Shown here: in pieces, positions 55,835 to 64,000 of the stretch
Layout of the letters: each line of letters begins with the position of its first letter
Numbering within the stretch: position 1 is the first letter of the stretch
NCBI GenBank assembly: GCA_020740775.1
Contig: JAHEWK010000001.1
Coordinates: 3,782,001-3,846,000 of the forward strand
DNA from: Ilyonectria destructans
Taxonomy: Eukaryota; Ascomycota; Sordariomycetes; Hypocreales; Nectriaceae
Length of the DNA stretch: 64,000 nt
Direction: 5' to 3'
Position numbers and translations under genes: made by a program
Notes under the pieces: model-generated
What the model was told of the DNA's origin: nothing
What the model saw: only the letters and a program-made list of their open reading frames with translations
Database searches by the model: none

Positions 55835-58800
55835 TCATGCAAATGTCATGGAGATCTCCTTCTCTTTGCCAAACTCGGCGTCGTCGGGATCGCCCCACGG
55901 ATCGTGTAGCGTCATGGTGGGCATCGTCTGCGATGGCTTGAATTCCGGTCGACTCGGCGGCGGCACCAGTTCATTCGTATCCTTTGGAGGCACTGCGGGT
56001 CGTCGTGGCGAGTCATCAAACGACGTGTCAAACGTCATCTGGATATCATCCTCGTACCGCTCCTCGGGGTATGCAGGCGCCCGGTGCCCAGTGTAACTCG
56101 GCGATGGCTCGCGCGAGATCCTCGTTTCGTATGACTCTCGCGCCGCTAAATTTTCCCCGCTCCGAGAAGCAAATGCGGATGGCGATGGCGATGGCGATAA
56201 ATCTAGCTTCATCGGTGGTAGAGTTGACTTGATTTCCCTCACTTGCAACTCCTCTGGGTCTTCGTCGTATTTGTTATCCTTGGAAATCTCCGCCCGGATC
56301 GCATCGACGTCGAAGAGTACGCCGTGGTTGCTGCCCTCGACCTTCTCATTCTCGCCGGCCTTGCCATCCGCCTTGCCGTCGGTCTTACCGGCCTTGCCCA
56401 GCGTGTCTTCGTAGATCTCCCAGTCTTGTTTCTCCAACTTCTTTCGGCGGCCAAATATGCTAAACCGGCTACCCTTAGTAGCCGCGTTACCCTCCTTTTC
56501 GAGTTGCTTGCGTGCCTCCTCAATCTCGTTGATGAGTTCACGCTGTCGCTCACCATGGTTTTCCGGGTCTGGGTCCTCAATCTCAGCAAATTCCTCGCTG
56601 TCCACAGACCATCCGCACTTCATAAGCAGAGATGGCATCTGAGTTCGGTAGTCCATGTGGCCCACCACCATGTCTGTCACGTCCATATTCTCAACAAATG
56701 GACAACCCTCCACCGCGGCTAGTCCCGCGATTCGGCGGATGCCTCCATTGGTCAACCGGAAAAGATATCCAAGAATCCAGTCATTGCGGTTGTAGGCATT
56801 CATAAAGCGGCCGGATACCACTGTTCGGGCCTTGAGATACTCGTCCTTCTTCACCACAATTGGGGATCCAAACATGTAGACGTTCTGGACAATTCCAAAG
56901 GCGCTCTTCTTGCTCAGCTCCAAGAGGCAAGAGAAGATGACTCTCGCTCCGATAGAGTAGCCGACCAATGTAATCGGCCTGGTGCCTAGGTTCCGCTCAA
57001 TCAACGAGTCGGCCAGAATCTTGCCTGCCGCCCAGGCTCGGTCGAGGGAGACAGCCCACGGGTTGTCGATGAGGTAGGAGAGTTTAGTCAGGATTATTGG
57101 CAGTTGAAGGGCTGACATGAGACCAGCCAGAATTGTAGAAGCCAGGACTTGTTGAAGACCTTGAGTGAGAGCCTGAAATGAATTAGTATCATGGTTGACA
57201 TGTATGAGAGACGCTATGCGAGCACGCTTACCTCGGTGGCCAAGATATTCATAGTGTCACCGATGCTTCGCAGCATCTCTGGCTCCCATAGCACTGAGTA
57301 GATATCTCCCATGATGGGGTCTACCGTACTGAATGGCAAGCGGACGTCATCCACATTGCCCGTCAACCATCCGGAAATGGTGACAATCAAGTTGACACGC
57401 TTGTTGTTGTGGAGCGGTCGATACTCAAATGTCTTGACCGCACCCGTTCGTCGGTCGGCCGCCTTGCCTCCGATGATACTTCCAGACGCCGCAGCGCCTG
57501 ACGTGATGATGGCAGCACCACCAACTCCGCCCAAGAAACTGCTGGTGCCGGTTACGCCAATTGCCGTCAATCCAGTGGCCAAGCCAGCACCAATGACTGG
57601 GGCGAGGAGACCAGCGGAGAGTCCAATGACAAGACCACCACCCACCGTGGCCAGACCCATCATGACATATCGTCTTTTCAGTGCCTCCTTTCTTCGGATT
57701 TCCATGTGTTCGTCCTCGTTCCAGTTCTCCTTCTCAGCAGCTTGCTGCATCTCTAGTGCGTCCGTAACCTTCTTCTCGAAGCGGCAAATATCGATCCAGG
57801 AGATATCGAGGCTCTTGCCCGCTCGTTCAAGGAGAACCCGGGACCGCGAGTCATAGATAGAGTCCGCAATCAAGACAAGGAAGAGATCGCAGAGAATTGT
57901 CCATCTCAGGTCAATATCAATTTTCTCCGTTGTGGGCAGCTGGGAAGGAGTCTTGACATCGGGCAATTCCTCTCCATCAGGAGCCTCGTACGGTGGCGGT
58001 GGTTGGGCAGCCTGCTCCCCCCTTGGACTTTGTAGTCCGGGGCTTGACATGGATGACCGGTTGGATGACTTGTCTTCGGCCATGGGGTTGTGGACCCGCG
58101 AGTTCATGGTCAGGGCGGGCGTGAGATCCGCAGGAATGACGCCGTGTTCGGCGAGTTGCTCGATCATAATCTGCTCGGCCGCGCTGATGTCCATGTGAGA
58201 GTACAACCGGATCATCATCTTCTGTCCCCACATCTTCATGGCCTCGGCAGCTATGCCGGTGGCCTTCTTGGTACTCCTCGTCTTTTCCAACTTTTCCTCA
58301 TCATTAACCATGTTCGCAATCTCTAAGCGTACGACGCCGACGTAGGCGATTCTCTGACCCTCCGTGAGAAGATCCTTGGTGGCCTGCATCTGGGATACGG
58401 CGTCTCTCCCTTCGTCATCCTCGACCGCACTTGTTCCATTAGTCTGCTTGAATAGATAATTTGTATTTTCGTCCATGCTCGTTGCGGATTCGGCATCGTC
58501 ATCTAGAAGCACACGGGTGTAGCCCTTGCCCGCTCCGCCCAGGCCGGCGTACCCGTACGTTTCCTCTTCCTCGGCGTTGAACTCTTTGGCAACCAGCCGG
58601 TCGTCATCGTCGTACATATCATATCTGGCGTATGCAGGCATCTCCTGCCAATCATCCTCTTTCTTCTCCTCCTGCTTGGGTTCTTGGATTGAAATCCGTT
58701 GGTGGGAGTACTCGGAAACGCCTGCTCGAGAGTCGACAACCACATCGCTGATATCGCGCTTATGTGAGGCCTTGGCCGGCGTGTCCGAGGTTGATTTCGG

Positions 58801-59337
58801 ATCACTAGACTGCACAGGCTGCTCAATCTCGACGGGAGTTTCGGGATCGGTCTTCTGTTTTGGAGAGGGCGTATCGAGTGGTAGCTTTGAAGGTTCTATC
58901 GCTGCCGGGGAGCCGGGGTCGGTGGTCTCGTGCTTGGACGGCTCGGGCTTCACCTCGGGCGTGGTGGCCGCTGGCTTGGTGTCTTCCGGTATGGTGTCTT
59001 CCGACTTGACGGCTTCCGACTTGACGGCTTCCGGTTTGGCCGGCTCTTGTGTAACGGATTGCTTCGAGGGAGAAGGAGAACGGGGCGTCGATTGTGGCTC
59101 GGAGTGGGCATCCTCGAACGCCTCGTCATCATCGTCCCGTTTCGTGGCCTGAGAATCCGCGGCAACAGGCGGCTTCTCGCCAGTGGTTTCCGGCTCCTTG
59201 CCGCTCGCGGGGTCTGATTCTACTTTGGAGTCGATCTTCTCTGGGGTATCTTGGTCGGCAGGTGCATCGATCTCGGGGGTGGGAAACCGCCTGATGGGCA
59301 GGCCAAAGTCGTCGAACGCGGCGGGTTGTGCAGCCAT
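55835..59337 (-). CDS. DUF726 alpha/beta-hydrolase membrane protein (TMCO4/Mil1-like)
   Basis: Two exons, 59337-57232 and 57172-55835, are joined at phase 0 over a 59-bp intron (GTAAGC..TTCAG), giving 1147 residues. The first ~230 residues are acidic and disordered, with short EAVKSE repeats and Thr-Pro sites. A helical region leads to a glycine-rich hydrophobic stretch (about 580-650, GLATVGGGLVIGLSAGLLAPVIG and on) that should insert in membrane. The hydrolase core follows with NLIVTISGWL and the nucleophile elbow GYSIGARV, whose Ser is the likely catalytic residue, then FGSPIVVK. The long C-tail is charged and ends in WGDPDDAEF. Yeast Mil1 of this family binds AP-1 adaptors at the trans-Golgi/endosome. 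Lipase activity is suggested by the fold only. Met at 59337 is the first ATG in frame. Confidence 0.9.
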
Positions 59338-60489
59338 GATGGGTCTTCTCGCAGTGCGTGCTCTTCCCCGGGCTGGAGTCACTACTGGTATCGGGTATTC
59401 GTAAGGTTGGCGGCTTTCCGCGACGCCCGACTCTCAACGACGTAGGTCAGGGGGCGGGCGGGACGTGGTGTTGAGAAAGTCGAGATGGGCCGGGGGCCTG
59501 TCACGGATGGCCCTGCAGGTGTGATGTGGATGGACCCTGGCCCCTGAGATGCGAGGCGAGCCTCGAAGATTATTAGCAGGCGTATAATGGCAAGGGCGAG
59601 ATGAAGCTTGGTGTAAGAAACACTAAACGGCTGCTGAGGAGGCCCGAAGTTAGGGGCTGGTTGGGTCGTGGAAGAGAAAAGGTTTATGGTTCCTCCTGTC
59701 GACGAAGCCTCCTGGAATACGCCGTGGTACGTAGTAATTGAGGCGGGATTCCAACAAGATGACTTGACATTAGGTGGGGTGGGCCCATGATTGTGGCTGT
59801 TCTCGCCGACGGTTGGCGGCACGCGGGTACATAGGTACGTACGTAGTGGGTAGCCGACAGTGGCTTCCAGGGGACTTCCAGTGGCATCACCGCGAGCGGC
59901 GGCGGTAGGTGGCCTCCACGTTAATGAGTGGGCTTGTTACAGGGGGCGAGCGCCAGGTCCAGGTGGGGTTGTAATGACCATTTTCCACGAGGCAGCCAGC
60001 GGTTCAGCGGTTCAGCGGTCTAGCGACCTCATGTGGTCAAGGCGCCGCCCGCCAGATTCGGCCGGGTCTAGTTTAATGGCCCCGTGCCATTACAGCTCCC
60101 TCGATCATCAAGTGCAATCTCGCCCTCACACACCTGTCATTAGATAGCTACGCCAAGTGGCCAGGGGTGCTCTATGCCCCAATTGTCCTTTTCTGCCGAG
60201 TAATTGCTCCGTCGCTGTGTCGCTGTGTCGCTGTGTTGCTGTATGGAGCACTCGGTATATGCTTAATAGACGAACACAAGCCGATACGCCATAAGGCTCC
60301 CGAAGCCTCCTAGGATTAGCATCTCACCAGGAACATAACATATTGCTTCCAAACCATTGTTTCTATTCTCGGGGGTATCGGTGCGCGAGCACGCTATCCG
60401 TACATTACAACGCGACCAACGATTATTTTCCTCAATGCGCCATGCTACCAACAATCTATCCCTCCCTATGCTGTCCAGAACCCTGCGGC
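59338..60489. other. 1.2-kb intergenic region
   Basis: Upstream of the DUF726 gene and 3' of UTP23 (both minus). It contains GGTACGTACGTAG near 59826 and a GTCGCTGT tandem repeat (60211-60242). No gene was seen. Confidence 0.5.
60211..60242. repeat. Four tandem GTCGCTGT units
   Basis: Three perfect 8-bp units and one with a C-to-T change. Confidence 0.85.
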
Positions 60490-61489
60490 TCAACTATCTC
60501 CACTCGCGGCCTCAACCGGAGCTGTGCTCTCTTGGCCCTCCCCAGTTGCCGCACTATTAGTCTTGGCCTTTCGCCGTCTCTTCCGCTTAGCCGGTCCTTC
60601 TTGTTCAGACTCCTTCTTCTCCGACTCCGCTGGCTTTCGAAGCCGCTCTCGCTTTTGTTGTTCCTGCTTCTTTGTCTTCTGGACGGAGAGAGGGTTTGGT
60701 TCCTTGCGCCCATATCCCTTCTTCTTTTTCTTCTTGTCATCTCCCTGTGATGCTTTGCTGTCGGCGCCACTTTTAGGCTTCTCATCGCCATCCTTGTCAT
60801 CATCCTCGTCGTCCTCGTCTCGCTTTCTCTTGCCCAGAGAACCTCTGAGCTCAGCTCGGAACTTGCCCCTCTCCTCTCGTGCCCGAACCTGCACACTCTC
60901 ATCCGCCATTGGTTCCAGAATCATGACACTTCTTTTGATGTAGATCAAGGGAACGCCCTTGATTCCTCGTAGCATTCTTCGGACTTCTTGGCTCTGACTG
61001 GCGACAACGTAACGATGCTTGTTTTGGTTCGTGCCCTTCGGGTCGACGACTGACTTCATGCACTCTTCTGTGCTCAGCGGCTCGGGATACTGGTCGGGAT
61101 GATGGCCGCAGCGTCGTCGCTCCAGTGTCTTGGCCAGATCGATGGCCTCGCCTACACCGGACTCCTTGTTTTGGGCGTAGAGTTTTCGGATCTCGCATTG
61201 GGTAATCACTGGTCGGGTCAGCAAACGAATGTAGTAGGGACGAAGCAAATGCGTGCGTACTGGGCTTGACTTGTCCATGGACTGTCCTTTGCAAAGCAGG
61301 GGCCAGGTCCATCTTGAATCGGCATGAATCCCTCACCATCTCCGCATCCACTGAGAAGAGTTAGCTCTGGTGCTGTTGAAGGCGCAAACCGGGCAACCTA
61401 CCAAGAACCTGGTATGGCTCACGGAACCCGAAGGTCATGGAGAACTGCTCCATGAGCTTCCGGTACTGCTTCGATCTCTTTCCTCTCAT
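60490..61489 (-). CDS. UTP23: UTP23, small-subunit processome PIN-domain protein
   Basis: Three exons, 61489-61402, 61350-61261 and 61208-60490, are joined over 51- and 52-bp introns, giving 298 residues. The start MRGKRSKQYRKLMEQF, then FREPYQVLVDAEMV and ALQRTVHGQVKPMITQCEIR, are diagnostic of Utp23/Fcf1-type PIN domains; both junctions fall inside conserved sequence, which confirms the splices. The zinc motif is RRCGHHPDQ..LSTEEC, as in Utp23. KHRYVVASQSQEVRRML and IKGVPLIYIKRSVMILE complete the domain. The C-terminal third is very Lys/Arg-rich (KKKKKKGYGRKEPN), typical of nucleolar proteins. Utp23 helps release snR30 from early pre-ribosomes. Confidence 0.95.
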
Positions 61490-61957
61490 ATTGAAATCGG
61501 GCGCTTGCGCAATTCACGGGTCGGGGGCGGGTAATACTTGCGACAAAGAAGTCATGCGTCGTCACGCAGGATCAAGACGCAAAAGGTTGGCGTCGTGAAA
61601 TAAATTTCTTATCTGGACTGTTGGCACGTGCGATAAAGCCCAGCCCACTCACCGTGCCCCACCTCCCGCCATGGATCCTCCAGCCATGAATCCCACCGGT
61701 CCATCGTCATCCTAGTCATTACTACCTATGATGCATATGTCATGATATCTTCATGTCAATCTTTACAAAAATATGTCCGACATGTCGGAATTAGCCCTTA
61801 AATATGGGTTATCGCTTAAGCCAGTCAGATTTGGCCTCGGTTTTGTGTCATGATCATTCCTCATCACAGTCGAAGCCTCACCACCTCCTCATGGAATGTC
61901 ATTCGTCACGTCTAAGTCGAGGGACCCTCCAAATCCGGTCGGCGCAGTGAGCCAACC
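61490..61957. other. Short intergenic region between tandem minus-strand genes
   Basis: Contains the UTP23 promoter and the PTC7-like 3' flank. AT-rich from about 61730 to 61860. No gene was seen. Confidence 0.5.
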
Positions 61958-63225
61958 TCATCCCTCGTTTCTCACACAGAGCGCAGCGACAACGCTTATG
62001 TCGTCAAGTTTTCCTGCTAAAGGCTTAATACTCTCTTCACGTCATCCGAGATTTGGCGTACTTACCACCCTCACTGGCGAGTCCCTCCTCAATCGCATGC
62101 TCCATAAATGGGCTCTCTGCGAATGGGTCTTGGGCAATCTTTTTCGCCGCAGCAACGAGGTCTCGTGCGGCTGCGTCCATGCCTCCATTTCGACCGCCTG
62201 TGCGATCTTCGAGTGCTCCTGCATCCTGGCCTGACTCCCATTCTTTGACGCTCTTGAGTACAGACGTCACGATCTCGTGTTCCCAGAGGTTATCTGAAAC
62301 TCCATCACTCATTGCGAGCACGATATCGCCCACTTCTAGATCCACCGTGTCCAGAACCCCGTTGTCGTTGGGGGTGTCAGGGCTGTTTGTTCCCAGCTGG
62401 CGAGGGCAATCGAACCAGTGCCATTGTTCCACCGTACGGTATATTACCTCCTGGTTCTTGGGCCTAAGAACTAAGATTTTGCAATCGCCTAGATTGGTTA
62501 CATAAAGTAGAGGCGATGGATTTTGTCGTGACTCATCGTCTGGGTTGATCTTGAAGTGTAATTGTGCCCCGCAAGTCGTCGTGGTACCCAGACAGTCATG
62601 CGCTTCAGTCGCCTTGAGGGTCTGTTCATAGGCAGTTTGTAGGCTGGCAATAGGGTCGGGCTCGCTTGGGTGCTCGGCAGAAAGATATCGGGCCACTTCC
62701 TCGTCAATGGCAGTCGACCAGAAATGCAGAACTAATCGTGACCAGAGGCTGTGCCGGGGTTAGCAAGACTGTGAATAACTTCGGACAAGTTCCGGCCGGG
62801 TACCCAGCATGGCCCCGAGGGCGCGTAGCCCACGCTCCCACACCGTCGTTTGCGCATATGAAATAATCGCTCGCGTAAACAGCATCGTCGCCGTTCGTCT
62901 GGCCCCTGATAAGTTGGCCGTTGACGAAGGCGCGACGATCGCGACTTCGGTGATGGGTGCTTAGAGGATCTGAGAAGGACGCAGACGGTGGGGATAGGAA
63001 GGGTGGGGGAAATGGGCGCGGAGGACGCTTTGCGAACAGAGCAATTCCAGTTTCAAATCGGAATGGCAGTATGGGAATCGAAGAGGCATTCGGGGGCGAG
63101 GATGGTGAAGAAGCCGAAGCAAACCTCCTCTCACGGCAGGGCTGCCATGCCAGGCGGTGGACTGGGAGCGGTCGTAGGAAAGATGTCGGGATGAACGCCA
63201 GGAGTGAGGACGATGGACTGCGCAT
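61958..63225 (-). CDS. PTC7: PTC7-type mitochondrial PP2C protein phosphatase
   Basis: Three exons, 63225-62804, 62748-62066 and 62013-61958, are joined over 55- and 52-bp introns, giving 386 residues. Residues 1-40 (MRSPSSSLLAFIPTSFLRPL, then Arg-rich RERRFASASS) look like a mitochondrial presequence. PP2C metal and catalytic motifs are GDDA (112-115), NDGVGAW (126-132), the GTTTTCGA strand, NLGDCKILVLR, MSDGVSDNL and KLDDISVV; the last comes only from the short third exon. Yeast Ptc7 dephosphorylates coenzyme Q biosynthesis proteins such as Coq7. Without exon 3 the protein would lack the terminal metal-binding Asp pair. The first in-frame ATG is at 63225. Confidence 0.93.
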
Positions 63226-64000
63226 TCCAGCTATGAACACTGGAGCTGTCCGCGAAGTTGCTGGCCGCAACCTGTGGTGGGTTCACTTCTTCGCTCTCAA
63301 GGAGATGACCAACGAGACCAAATAGAGACCAAAGATACATGAGGGAGCACCCGTGGCGAAGGGGAGATGCGTTGGGGATCACAAAAGCCAGACACGTGAT
63401 AAGCCGTTATCGCACACAGACACACACCAAGGCGGCAGACATAGTACAAGCGGCTGGCTGGCTTTGACTCAGGTACCTACCCAGCCGTACAGACACAACC
63501 CCTTTCTTTGGCAGCAACCTGCGCAAGCTGACATGACTTGCGTTGAGAAAAAAAAAAGCAACTACACCGTACCCTCGGAAAATGTCCGATTCTGCACTTG
63601 CTGATTTCGGTGGTTGAGTCAGGATGTACGAATACATTATCGTTGAGTCTTTGCGACGCTCAACATGGAGAGGGGCACAGTTGCCCAATCATAGTAGCAC
63701 ATGGCCGTCCCCTTGGATGGTCTGGAGCTGCCATCACTTTTGGCCTCATGAGAGAAACAACGTCCAAGACAAAAAGGCGATCGTGAGAAACGCAGTCCGG
63801 GGAACATGATGTCAGCAACGAGTTTGCGGTCTGTGCAACGACGTGTTGGCAGATCTCATAAGGCGGACTGCATAAAGAAAGTGATATTGCAGTAATGCGT
63901 AAAACGACGATATAGCAATATCAGCAATAGCTGGAGTGAACGCATACTTTGGTCAGTGAAGCGACACGTGGTGCCATCATGCTGGCCAAGGCCACTCCAC
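63226..64000. other. Right-edge intergenic region
   Basis: Upstream of the PTC7-like gene. A 10-A run at about 63548-63557 and CACACA near 63415 are the only features noted. No coding signal could be supported up to the window edge. Confidence 0.45.

Noticed and set aside
1..64000. tRNA, rRNA, CRISPR arrays or transposons
   Set aside because: No cloverleaf B-box (GGTTCGANTCC-like), regular spacer array, terminal inverted repeats or transposase/RT motifs were noticed; a tRNAscan and repeat-library search would be needed for certainty.

Overview
This window comes from the nuclear genome of a filamentous ascomycete (Pezizomycotina), most likely a Sordariomycete and possibly Hypocreales. That placement is an inference. 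It rests on single-gene transcription units on both strands, dense short introns (mostly 45-130 bp, GT..AG with CTNAY-like branch sites), pyrimidine-rich leaders, GC-rich codon use, and conserved eukaryotic genes mixed with fungal-only genes. I saw no operons, prophage, CRISPR array, rRNA, tRNA or recognisable transposon.

I rebuilt 22 protein-coding genes by joining exons across introns. From left to right: the 5' part of a SNF2-family helicase gene running off the left edge (-); a fungal single-TM protein (-); a fungal conserved protein (+, 6018); a Cys/Met-metabolism PLP enzyme (+, 7915); a DYNR-repeat protein (-, 9837); a membrane-anchored polysaccharide deacetylase (+, 12490) facing a class I terpene synthase (-, 13528); a Ser-rich protein with a CRIB-like motif (-, 15854); the PWP1 / PRP16 divergent pair (20433-25241); acylphosphatase (-) and the Tls1/C9orf78 homologue (+), also divergent (25332-27263); and a zinc-finger/RING-like protein (-, 27825). 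After a 4.6 kb gene-free stretch come a metallo-beta-lactamase-fold protein (+, 34170), a penta-EF-hand protein (-, 36047), a ChaC-type gamma-glutamylcyclotransferase (+, 38764) and a glycine-rich RRM protein (-, 40508). After another 3.5 kb gap come a fast-evolving disordered protein (+, 44861), a citrate-lyase-beta-like protein (-, 47257), TVP23 (+, 48964), a single-TM sensor-like protein (-, 50597), a DUF726 alpha/beta hydrolase (-, 55835), UTP23 (-, 60490) and a PTC7-type PP2C phosphatase (-, 61958).

Most genes are housekeeping: rRNA processing (PWP1, UTP23), splicing (PRP16, Tls1 homologue, RRM protein), Golgi traffic (TVP23, DUF726 protein) and glutathione or sulfur metabolism (ChaC, PLP enzyme). 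The one secondary-metabolism gene, the terpene synthase, has no tailoring enzymes beside it, so I see no gene cluster.

The most notable structure is extreme exon fragmentation. A 5-nt exon is predicted in the ChaC gene, 12-nt and 13-nt coding exons in the acylphosphatase gene, and a 16-nt exon in the penta-EF-hand gene. ORF-based reading misses all of them. Long gene-free stretches (16.7-20.4, 29.6-34.2, 41.4-44.9 and 51.9-55.8 kb) hold simple repeats and low-complexity tracts but no coding signal I could support. No clearly new biological system was found.
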